8,453 nucleotides of DNA from assembly GCA_013003675.1 (NCBI GenBank), contig JABDIP010000267.1:1-8453 (forward strand), read 5' to 3'. A program made the position numbers and the translations under genes. A model generated the notes under the pieces. It worked only from the letters and a program-made list of their open reading frames with translations, did no database searches and was not told where the DNA came from. The DNA comes from Inquilinus sp. GTDB taxonomy: Bacteria; Pseudomonadota; Alphaproteobacteria; DSM-16000; Inquilinaceae. Shown in pieces: positions 1 through 5,612 of the stretch (positions are counted from its first letter, which is position 1; every line of letters begins with the position of its first letter).

Positions 1-4
1 CCGC

Positions 5-1159
5 TTAGAACGATGCGGTGACACCGACAATGAACACCGAACCGTCGTTGTCGTCGGTGGCGACTCCAGAGTTATCGTCGAAGTCGAAGATCACCAGGTC
101 GGCGTACGGGGTCAGGCCCGGCGCCAAGGAGTATTCCAGCCCAACACCATAAACGGTGTCTTCGCCGCCATCCGTGGTCGAAGCCGCGGTCGCATCGTTT
201 TCACCGATAAGCGCATTCGCAGCAAAGCTCCACGGACCGGTGGAGAAACTCGCGCCCAAGCCATAGCGCATCCGATCGACAGCGACGACGCCCGACGAGT
301 CTTCCTGCTCGGAATCGATCCAGAATCCACCGACGGTGATCGCCCCGAGACCGACCTCAGCGCCGACGCCAAACTCGGTGTGATCTCCACCGGAGTTCGG
401 CGCAATGCCGACGATATCACCCATGTTGTAACCGCCCGAAACGCCGATCGAGGTGCCGCCGAAGGTGCCATTGTAGTTGGCGCCCAGAGAGATGACATTC
501 TCCAAGTCGCCGTCAAACTCCCCAATCGAAGGGAAGGACCCCTGCGCAAGGGTGTCGTTCGGCGTGAAGCTGGCGCCGACCGTGAAGTCGCCGAAATCAC
601 CGAGATAGACGATCTTGGTGGCGTCGCTGTCATGCGCGAAGTCGGTGCCGAAGGCGTTCTTGCCCTCACCGATCAAATAGCGCTCGAAGTCGCCATCGGC
701 CTGGCCGTTGCCGACCGTCGGCATGACAAAACGCAACTCGGACGCCGCCGGATCGGTGTTGCCGAAGCGGAGTTGTCCAAATGAGCCGGAGACGAAGACA
801 TAAGCCTCGTCAATCTGCAAACCGGTAGCGAAAAGGTCGGTGACGGCAGTCGTGCCGGTTAGGGTGTCATCCGTGTCGAGAGAGAGGATGCCGGTGTCAT
901 CGATGTTGATCCGCGAGCCGTATTCCAGGCCGTTGTCGGAGACGCCGTCGGCATCGATGTTCAGCGTGGTATCGGTCGTGAAACCGTAGCCACGGCTACC
1001 ACCGCTAACGCCAGCAACAGCAGCAGGCTCATCTTCGCTGCTGATGCCCATGTGAAAGTCCACCGAGCCCGAGATGCTCAGTTCGAGCTGGGCGGCGGCC
1101 GGGCCGGCGATCAGGCCGGCGGCGACGAGCGCCGTGCTCCCCAAAAGAAGCTTCTTCAT
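5..1159 (-). CDS. Outer-membrane porin (Gram-negative porin superfamily, Porin_4-like)
   Basis: This is a 384-residue beta-barrel porin that should form a diffusion channel for small hydrophilic solutes in the outer membrane. Residues 1-23 are a classic Sec signal peptide: MKK, then a hydrophobic stretch (LLLGSTALVAAGLIAG), ending PAAA before Gln24, a good signal-peptidase I site. The mature protein begins with a first-strand motif (LELSISGSVDF), carries the porin-like segment GSFGQLRFGNTDPA at about 125-138, and ends in an aromatic-rich strand with a terminal Phe (VGVTASF), the recognition signal for the BAM complex. Loops are very rich in Asp and Glu, suggesting an acidic pore or surface. 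The frame stays open upstream to 1573, but I chose 1159 because the signal peptide starts there and GGAGG (1167-1171, minus strand) lies 7 nt before the ATG. Transport specificity cannot be read from the sequence. A candidate promoter lies at 1263-1291. Confidence 0.93.
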   Translation of the reverse strand: MKKLLLGSTALVAAGLIAGPAAAQLELSISGSVDFHMGISSEDEPAAVAGVSGGSRGYGFTTDTTLNIDADGVSDNGLEYGSRINIDDTGILSLDTDDTLTGTTAVTDLFATGLQIDEAYVFVSGSFGQLRFGNTDPAASELRFVMPTVGNGQADGDFERYLIGEGKNAFGTDFAHDSDATKIVYLGDFGDFTVGASFTPNDTLAQGSFPSIGEFDGDLENVISLGANYNGTFGGTSIGVSGGYNMGDIVGIAPNSGGDHTEFGVGAEVGLGAITVGGFWIDSEQEDSSGVVAVDRMRYGLGASFSTGPWSFAANALIGENDATAASTTDGGEDTVYGVGLEYSLAPGLTPYADLVIFDFDDNSGVATDDNDGSVFIVGVTASF

Positions 1160-1202
1160 CCTATAACCTCCAGTTTTTCGGGCCGGATGGCCCCTGACAT
1201 GT

Positions 1203-1230
1203 ACGTTCAGTGACGGCTCCCGACGTTCAG
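1203..1230. repeat. Direct repeat ACGTTCAG x2 in the porin leader
   Basis: ACGTTCAG occurs at 1203-1210 and again at 1223-1230, 20 bp apart start to start, about two helical turns. Both copies lie between the predicted porin promoter and its start codon. They could be half-sites for a DNA-binding protein or elements of the mRNA leader, or they could be chance. Confidence 0.3.
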
Positions 1231-1262
1231 CATTGCCCCGTAACGCCTTGGAACCAATTGCC

Positions 1263-1291
1263 CTAATAACGCTCCCGTGATCGCGGGACAA
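1263..1291 (-). promoter_or_regulatory. Candidate sigma-70-type promoter for the porin
   Basis: On the minus strand a TTGTCC box (1286-1291) is followed after 17 bp by TATTAG (1263-1268). This would give a leader of roughly 95 nt before the porin ATG at 1159. The spacer is occupied by a near-palindrome, CCCGTGATCGCGGG (1274-1287), and the -35 edge touches a second inverted repeat, CAATG-AA-CATTG (1289-1300). Both could bind a regulator. The call rests on box similarity and spacing only. Confidence 0.4.
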
Positions 1292-1382
1292 TGAACATTG
1301 CGGCTTTGATGCAACAATCGTGGCGACGTGTGGTTTTCGCGCCACAGTCTGTTCATATTTCGGTAAGGATACGGGCGGGGTT

Positions 1383-1568
1383 ACCACCAAGACACGAAGA
1401 CACGAAGGTGGCAGTATTCCGGGCCTTTTCGCGCACTCCTCAGCAGTCGAACGGTAATGAAGGTCGATTTCCGCGCCCGAGGCGCGGCGAGTCGGCCTTC
1501 GAGAGCACCGATGCGAAATGCGAGGCGACTGAGAGGGCCGAATCACCGCTTCTTCGTGTCTTGGTGGT
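1383..1568. repeat. 186-bp palindromic element with 18-bp terminal inverted repeats (MITE-like or structured repeat)
   Basis: The ends are perfect 18-bp inverted repeats, ACCACCAAGACACGAAGA at 1383-1400 and its complement at 1551-1568. The left end continues as a tandem 8-mer, GACACGAA at 1391-1398 and 1399-1406. Almost exactly at the centre is a strong nested hairpin. CCGCGCC (1471-1477) pairs with GGCGCGG (1481-1487) around a CGA loop, and GAAGGTCGA (1459-1467) pairs with TCGGCCTTC (1492-1500) with one G-T pair. The region between has weaker complementarity. No transposase or convincing coding frame lies inside, and I see no target-site duplication in the immediate flanks. It sits 18 bp past the oxygenase stop codon and upstream of the porin promoter. 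End sequences of the type CACCAAGACACGAAGACACG look to me like a motif dispersed in many bacterial genomes; that is memory, not a search. Confidence 0.7.
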
Positions 1569-1586
1569 TCCACTCACACTGCTATC

Positions 1587-2783
1587 TCAGCCGAGGGCAA
1601 TGACGGCCATCTTCTCCAGGCTGGCGAGCAGGCCGCGGCGATCGTTCTCGGCGAGGGCGGGGAAGGCGGCGGCGAAGTCGCGCTCGGCGAAGCTCTCGTG
1701 CTCCAGGATCCAGCCAATCGGCTTGTCGGTACCGGGCGGGATGGGGGCGCGCTGGCGGCCGTCGGTCAGTACCCAGGCGCCGTTCTGCTGGGCCAGCCGG
1801 AGGCCGGCGGTGGCGCGGCGCCAACGCCGCTCGACGGCGTCGTCGGGCAGGCGCAGATCGGCGCGCGGGTAGCGATAGCCGCGCATGAAGGCGGCGAATT
1901 TCTCGACCACCGCCGGCTCCCGCACCAGGGTCGCCAGGGTGTCGCCGAGGGTGGCGAGGTGCTCGGCGGTGGCTGTGCCGCCATCGGCATCGGGGTCCGG
2001 CACGGCGGCGCGGAACCGCGGCTCCTGCACCGCCCGCTCGAACAGCAGGCTGAACAGGTCGAGGCCGATCGGGCAGGTGATGCCGTAGGCGACGTGGATC
2101 GTCGCCTCCGAGGTGGCCAGCGCGTCGTGGTACCAGCCGCGTGGGATGTAGAGCAGATCGCCGGGCTTCAGGGTCACCTCGGCGGTCAGGCGGCCCTTGT
2201 GCCTGGCGTGGAAGGCGTCGTCCTTGATCTGGAAGGCGGCGTGGGCGATCGGGTCCTGGAAATGGCGCTCGTAGAGCCGCCAGGTCTTCTCGCCGGCGAC
2301 GTGGACCGCGAACACCTCATGGGTGTCGTAATGCGAGCCGAAGCCCTGATGCGCCTGCCACGAGCAGTAGAGGTTGCCCTGGACCTTGCCGCCCAGGCCC
2401 GCTTCCAGCGCCGCCGCCGCCGCCTTCAGCCCCGGCGAGAGCTGGTCGATGTCGTTGAGGAGCAGCGAGGCGCCGCGCTGCAGCCAGCCGCGCACCCGGT
2501 CGAGGTCGGGGATCGGCAGCGTCGCCTTGTCGCGGCCGATCGCCGGGGTGCAGAAATCCTTCGGATCGACCCGCTTGCCGTCGAGCACCAGCTGCATGGA
2601 GGCGGCCGACCAGATGCTCGACTGGTTGATCAGCCGGGTCAGCAGGTCCCAGCCCATGACCCCGGCGAATTTGTCGCCGCCGCCCTGGATGTGCAGCGGT
2701 TTCCGGCCGCGGTACTCGGCCATGAACTCGGCGACGCTCATCGGCGCCAGCAGGGCCTCGAAGCTGTCGATCTGTCGGCTCAT
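1587..2783 (-). CDS. JmjC/cupin-family Fe(II)/2-oxoglutarate oxygenase (Cupin_4; ribosomal-oxygenase-like)
   Basis: This is a 398-residue cytosolic protein of the cupin-like JmjC family that includes bacterial RoxA/YcfD and eukaryotic MINA53/NO66, which hydroxylate residues in ribosomal proteins using Fe(II), 2-oxoglutarate and oxygen. The double-stranded beta-helix spans about residues 135-235. The iron-binding triad is visible as His151 and Asp153 (SHYDTHEVF) with His219 (YIPRGWYHDA). Lys166 in GEKTWRLY is at the position expected to bind the 2-oxoglutarate carboxylate. The N-terminus (SVAEFMAEYRGRKPLHI) is the usual family opening, and the C-terminal 140 residues would form the helical dimerisation and winged-helix-like part. 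A clear SD, AGGGGA (2791-2796), lies 7 nt before the ATG. The gene is divergent from the YggS-family gene. The family and likely active enzyme are well supported; the substrate is not, and this need not be the L16 hydroxylase. Confidence 0.9.
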   Translation of the reverse strand: MSRQIDSFEALLAPMSVAEFMAEYRGRKPLHIQGGGDKFAGVMGWDLLTRLINQSSIWSAASMQLVLDGKRVDPKDFCTPAIGRDKATLPIPDLDRVRGWLQRGASLLLNDIDQLSPGLKAAAAALEAGLGGKVQGNLYCSWQAHQGFGSHYDTHEVFAVHVAGEKTWRLYERHFQDPIAHAAFQIKDDAFHARHKGRLTAEVTLKPGDLLYIPRGWYHDALATSEATIHVAYGITCPIGLDLFSLLFERAVQEPRFRAAVPDPDADGGTATAEHLATLGDTLATLVREPAVVEKFAAFMRGYRYPRADLRLPDDAVERRWRRATAGLRLAQQNGAWVLTDGRQRAPIPPGTDKPIGWILEHESFAERDFAAAFPALAENDRRGLLASLEKMAVIALG

Positions 2784-2807
2784 GGCGGGCTCCCCTCAGC
2801 GCTCGTT

Positions 2808-2837
2808 TTGTGCGTCGCCGGGGCCGGGGTGTCAAAT
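2808..2837 (+). promoter_or_regulatory. Weak candidate promoter for the YggS-family gene
   Basis: TTGTGC (2808-2813) and TCAAAT (2832-2837) are separated by 18 bp within the 122-bp divergent gap between the oxygenase and yggS. The match to consensus is only partial, but it is the best pair of boxes I see in this otherwise very GC-rich gap. Transcription would start roughly 60 nt before the ATG at 2906. Confidence 0.22.
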
Positions 2838-2905
2838 CGAAAGCGGCCGGCGGCGGGGCCGAAAGCGGCTTGCGCCGGGGCGGCGGCGGTGTGAGAACAG
2901 GCGCC

Positions 2906-3616
2906 ATGGCAGATGACGGGAAAACGCTCGATCCGGCGCTGGCGGCAAGGATCGCCGACAATTTCGCCGCGGTGCGCCGACGCATCGCCGAGGCGGCGGC
3001 GGAGGCCGGGCGCGATCCGTCGGCAATTGGGCTGGTCGCGGTCAGCAAACTGCAGCCGCCGGAGCGGATCGAGGCGGCGCTGGCCACCGGGCACCGGCTG
3101 TTCGGCGAGAACCGGGTGCAGGAGGCGACCGGGCGCTGGCCGGCGCTGAAGCAGCGCTATCCGGATGTCGCCCTGCACCTGATCGGGCCGTTGCAGACCA
3201 ACAAGGTGAAGGAGGCGGTGGCGCTGTTCGACGCGATCGAGACCGTCGACCGGCCCAGGCTGGCCCGCCACCTCGCCGCCGAGATGGCGCGGTCGGGCCG
3301 CCGCCCGGACTGCCTGATCCAGGTGAACACCGGCGAGGAGCCGCAGAAGGCCGGGGTGGCGCCGGACGGACTCGGCGACCTGCTGGCGCTGTGCCGCGAC
3401 GCGTTGGGGCTGCCGGTGCGCGGTCTGATGTGCATCCCGCCGCAGGACGAGAACCCGGCGCTGCATTTCGCCCTGCTGGCGGAGCTGGCGGCGCGCAGCG
3501 GCCTGGAGGTGGTGAGCATGGGGATGAGCGGCGATTTCGAAACCGCGATCCGCCATGGCGCCACCCTGGTGCGGGTCGGCACCGCGCTGTTCGGCGAACG
3601 CCCGCCGCGCCCCTGA
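2906..3616 (+). CDS. yggS: YggS/PROSC-family pyridoxal-phosphate homeostasis protein
   Basis: This 236-residue protein belongs to the YggS (PLPBP/PROSC) family. These are single-domain alanine-racemase-fold barrels that bind pyridoxal 5'-phosphate in the cytosol without known catalysis and keep vitamin B6 and amino-acid pools balanced. The Schiff-base lysine is Lys48 in VAVSKLQP. Other family hallmarks are FGENRVQEA (66-74), HLIGPLQTNK (91-100), and the phosphate-binding end MGMSGDFETAIRHG followed by VRVGTALFG (about 205-230). Length matches the family norm of about 230 residues. The frame is open upstream to 2810. I chose ATG 2906 because the family alignment starts there, although no strong SD precedes it and an in-frame GTG at 2891 is possible. 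It is divergent from the oxygenase and convergent with the L,D-transpeptidase gene. The neighbouring ribA concerns a different vitamin, so no direct pathway link is implied. Confidence 0.95.
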   Translation: MADDGKTLDPALAARIADNFAAVRRRIAEAAAEAGRDPSAIGLVAVSKLQPPERIEAALATGHRLFGENRVQEATGRWPALKQRYPDVALHLIGPLQTNKVKEAVALFDAIETVDRPRLARHLAAEMARSGRRPDCLIQVNTGEEPQKAGVAPDGLGDLLALCRDALGLPVRGLMCIPPQDENPALHFALLAELAARSGLEVVSMGMSGDFETAIRHGATLVRVGTALFGERPPRP

Positions 3617-3652
3617 CCCCGGCCGTGGCTTAGCGCAATTTCCGTACAGTCG

Positions 3653-3682
3653 GAGCCGATTCCACGTAAGTGGAATTTGCTC
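3653..3682. terminator. Hairpin between convergent genes, likely bidirectional terminator or dispersed palindrome
   Basis: ATTCCAC (3659-3665) and GTGGAAT (3670-3676) form a perfect 7-bp stem around a GTAA loop. It is extended by a G-T pair and, past one mismatch, by GAGC (3653-3656) with GCTC (3679-3682). It lies between the convergent stops of yggS (3616) and the L,D-transpeptidase gene (3682), where a two-way terminator is expected. No long T-run follows on either strand, so it is not a textbook intrinsic terminator. A competing longer-range pairing exists: TTAGCGCAATTTCC (3630-3643) matches the complement of 3672-3685 at 12 of 14 positions. Confidence 0.5.
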
Positions 3683-4197
3683 TAACGAGGCCCGTGGATC
3701 AGCATCTCGGTGCCGGGGCGGCAATCGCGCAGGACCGCGAGCAGGTCGGGGCGGGCGAGGGCGACGCAGCCCTCGGTCGGGCCATGATCGGGCCGGGCGA
3801 CGTGGAAGAAGATGGCGCTGCCCCGGCCCGGCATTGGCGGGTCGTCGTTGTGGCCGAGGATGACGATGACATCGTAGAGCCCGTCCTCGCGCCACAGCCG
3901 CTCGTGGCCGGCGGCGAAGGGCAGGGCGACCGGCCGGTTATAGGCCGGGTGGCCGGAATCGTCGCACCAGCCGTCGGCCTCGGCGATCGGCGCCACCGGC
4001 AGGGCGGTCGCCGGCGGCGGCAACCGGTCCGGTCGGTATAGGACCCGGCGCAGGGGATAGTGTCCGGCCGGGGTGGCGCCGTCGCCCTCGCGCTTGCCGG
4101 TCATGACGCCGCCACGGCCGAGGGCGCAGCGATAGGTCTGGCCGGCGAAGGCGAGACGGCCGTCCGGAAAGACCTCGATCAGGCTGTCGGTCGTCAT
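3682..4197 (-). CDS. L,D-transpeptidase-like YkuD-domain protein
   Basis: This 171-residue protein is essentially a single YkuD (L,D-transpeptidase catalytic) domain of the COG3786 type. Family members use a cysteine nucleophile to cross-link or edit peptidoglycan stem peptides. The active-site segment is visible as His132 (FFHVARPDHGP) followed by TEGCVAL with Cys144 as the nucleophile; His116 (ILGHND) is also conserved-looking. The N-terminal GKREGDGATPAGHY (34-47) is the typical beta-strand entry of this subfamily. No signal peptide or membrane segment precedes the domain, which is odd for an enzyme expected to work in the periplasm. No better upstream start is available, because the ribA stop lies 19 nt away. 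It follows ribA on the same strand and is probably its operon partner. Substrate and true compartment are unknown. Confidence 0.88.
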   Translation of the reverse strand: MTTDSLIEVFPDGRLAFAGQTYRCALGRGGVMTGKREGDGATPAGHYPLRRVLYRPDRLPPPATALPVAPIAEADGWCDDSGHPAYNRPVALPFAAGHERLWREDGLYDVIVILGHNDDPPMPGRGSAIFFHVARPDHGPTEGCVALARPDLLAVLRDCRPGTEMLIHGPR

Positions 4198-4216
4198 CGG
4201 GCCGGAAACGCCAGCC

Positions 4217-5374
4217 TCACAGCAAATGGCCGCTGCGGGTCTTCTTGGTGCGCAGGTAGAATTCGTTGTGGCCGTTTGCCGGGAAGGCGTGCGGGACGCG
4301 TTCGGCGATTTCGATTCCGCAATCGGCGAGCCCCGCCACCTTGTCGGGATTGTTGGTCAGCAGTCGGATTCGCGCGAAGCCGAGCTGGCGCAGCATTTCC
4401 GCCGCCGGCTGATAGAGCCGCTCATCGGCGTCGTAGCCGAGCATGACATTGGCGTCGACCGTGTCGAAATCGGCATCCTGCAGGCGATAGGCGCGCAGCT
4501 TGTTGACCAGGCCGATGCCACGCCCTTCCTGGGCCAGGTAGAGCAGCGCGCCGCTGCCCTCGCGGGCGATCTCGGCGATCGCGCCGCGTAGCTGCTGGCC
4601 GCAATCGCAGCGCAGCGAGCCGAGCAGGTCGCCGGTGAAGCACTCCGAATGCAGCCGGATCAGCGGCGTGCCGGCCGGATCCGGCGTCCCGATCACGATC
4701 GCCAGATGCTCCTGGCCGCCGTCGGTCGGGCGGAAGGCGACGATGCGGGTCGCCTCGGCGCCGTCCAGCGGCACCGCCGCCTCGGCCACCCGGTGCAAAC
4801 CGCGGGCAGCGTGCAGTTCATAGTGGTCGATGTCGAATGCGCTGACCGACAGGATATCGTTGGCGGCAACCAGACGGTCGGTCGCCAGGGGCCGCTCGAC
4901 CGGCGCCACCAGGGCCGCCGGCAGCAGCCGGGCGAGCTTGGTGAGCCGGGTGGCGGCCACGGCACCGTCGCGCGCCGCCGCGGCGATGCGTCGGCGCGGC
5001 AGATCGGCCAGCGCGGTGGGGTCGACGGCCGCTTCCGGGTCGGCCAGCATCCGCACCAGCCCGGCCGACAGCGCCGGCCCCGGCTCCAGCAGCAGCACGC
5101 CGTCGCCATCCGCCTCGAGCCCGATCGCCGCGGAGCGCTGGCGGGTGATCGCCACCGCCGGCGCGCGCCCGGTCAGCGCCGTCATCCGCTCGATCGCCTC
5201 CGGCGTCACCGACTCGCTGGCCTGGACCAGCAGCGCCGGCCCGCTGTCCGGGCGCACCAGGACGACATCGCCGCGGCGCAGATCGCCGCAGGCGCGGTCG
5301 ACGGCGCGCAGCGAAACCTGGCGCAGCGCCGGCGGAGCGGGCGCGAAATCGGTGGCGGTCGTCATCGCTGCCAT
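4217..5374 (-). CDS. ribA: GTP cyclohydrolase II with a degenerate RibB-like N-terminal domain
   Basis: This 385-residue protein catalyses the first step of riboflavin synthesis: GTP to 2,5-diamino-6-ribosylamino-pyrimidinone 5'-phosphate, formate and pyrophosphate. The C-terminal domain (about 190-385) is a complete GTP cyclohydrolase II. Zinc ligands are Cys245, Cys256 and Cys258 (HSECFTGDLLGSLRCDCGQQ), with the EGRGIGL loop at 283-289. Tyr296, Asp317 and Arg319 match E. coli Tyr105, Asp126 and Arg128, and TNNPDKV is at 340-346. The N-terminal part (about 20-190) resembles 3,4-dihydroxybutanone-phosphate synthase in outline (ALGRG-like RACGDLRRGD, then SVTPEAIERM). However, it lacks the acidic DDEDRENEGD active-site loop and the HTVS and GHTEA motifs, so it should be inactive as RibB. 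Met4 (5365) is an alternative start, with AGG 9 nt upstream. It is divergent from the response regulator and followed after 19 nt by the L,D-transpeptidase gene. Confidence 0.93.
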   Translation of the reverse strand: MAAMTTATDFAPAPPALRQVSLRAVDRACGDLRRGDVVLVRPDSGPALLVQASESVTPEAIERMTALTGRAPAVAITRQRSAAIGLEADGDGVLLLEPGPALSAGLVRMLADPEAAVDPTALADLPRRRIAAAARDGAVAATRLTKLARLLPAALVAPVERPLATDRLVAANDILSVSAFDIDHYELHAARGLHRVAEAAVPLDGAEATRIVAFRPTDGGQEHLAIVIGTPDPAGTPLIRLHSECFTGDLLGSLRCDCGQQLRGAIAEIAREGSGALLYLAQEGRGIGLVNKLRAYRLQDADFDTVDANVMLGYDADERLYQPAAEMLRQLGFARIRLLTNNPDKVAGLADCGIEIAERVPHAFPANGHNEFYLRTKKTRSGHLL

Positions 5375-5445
5375 CCTAGATCAAGACCGGCTCGGATCGA
5401 AACGTTCCGGGCAGTGAATCTCGATCCGATTCAACAAATTAGAGA

Positions 5446-5485
5446 CCGATTCACGGTTCACACCGGTTCCGTGCGAACCGATCGG
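5446..5485. repeat. Extended inverted repeat in the ribA/regulator divergent region
   Basis: CGGTTCACAC (5454-5463) pairs with GTGCGAACCG (5471-5480) at 9 of 10 positions around a 7-nt loop. After a 3-nt bulge on one side, CCGAT (5446-5450) pairs with ATCGG (5481-5485). It lies roughly midway between two divergent genes, so it could be an operator serving either side, or a hairpin at the 5' end of one transcript. Confidence 0.5.
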
Positions 5486-5545
5486 GCTCGAGCTTCAATC
5501 GGAGCGGCGTTGCCGCCCCAGGCATATAGGCGGGCACGCGCACCG

Positions 5546-5574
5546 TGGCCAGTGTCGGAAATGCGGGCTAGTAT
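5546..5574 (+). promoter_or_regulatory. Candidate sigma-70-type promoter for the response regulator
   Basis: TGGCCA (5546-5551) and TAGTAT (5569-5574) are separated by 17 bp, each matching the consensus at 4 of 6 positions. Transcription would start near 5581 and leave a short leader of about 30 nt that includes the GAAGGG ribosome-binding site at 5601-5606. Confidence 0.35.
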
Positions 5575-5612
5575 CCGCCGCGAATCCGCCCGCCCTACGC
5601 GAAGGGATGAGC

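Larger units (their letters stand above)
1160..1586. other. 427-bp gene-free interval between oxygenase and porin
   Basis: This stretch holds the porin Shine-Dalgarno (1167-1171), the leader with the ACGTTCAG direct repeat, the candidate porin promoter with overlapping inverted repeats (1263-1300), and the 186-bp palindromic element (1383-1568). Base composition is visibly less GC-rich between about 1290 and 1440 than in the flanking genes. I see no supported coding frame: open frames crossing it lack a ribosome-binding site and run through the repeat. Confidence 0.6.
5375..5612. other. Divergent intergenic region between ribA and the response regulator
   Basis: These 238 bp carry several inverted repeats and no supported gene. 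CGGATCGA (5393-5400) pairs with TCGATCCG (5421-5428) in the ribA leader; GAATC (5416-5420) pairs with GATTC (5428-5432); and a larger hairpin lies at 5446-5485. A candidate promoter for the regulator is at 5546-5574. On the minus strand TCTAAT (5438-5443) resembles a -10 box for ribA, but no convincing -35 accompanies it. I do not see the conserved boxes of an FMN riboswitch. Confidence 0.55.

Noticed and set aside
1383..1568. CRISPR array or insertion sequence at the repeat element
   Set aside because: There is only one inverted pair and no spacer series, and no transposase frame lies inside or beside it.
1160..1573. Extension of the porin frame upstream to 1573 (138 extra residues)
   Set aside because: The added part is basic and low-complexity, runs through the palindromic repeat, and would bury a perfect signal peptide at residue 139. 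The SD and ATG at 1159 fit far better.
2842..2890. GGC/GGCGG-rich run before yggS as a tandem repeat
   Set aside because: It is irregular GC-rich sequence with no fixed unit; chance in this composition.
1698..2894. Long plus-strand open frame of 398 codons opposite the oxygenase gene
   Set aside because: It mirrors a GC-rich gene with strong family motifs on the other strand, its protein is rich in Gly, Ala, Arg and Gln with no recognisable domain, and it lacks a ribosome-binding site.
5438..5443. TCTAAT as the ribA -10 box on the minus strand
   Set aside because: It is 5 of 6 to consensus, but no acceptable -35 lies 16-18 bp upstream, so I did not list it as a promoter.
5375..5460. FMN riboswitch upstream of ribA
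   Set aside because: The leader has several stems, but I cannot find the conserved boxes or multi-helix junction of the RFN element.
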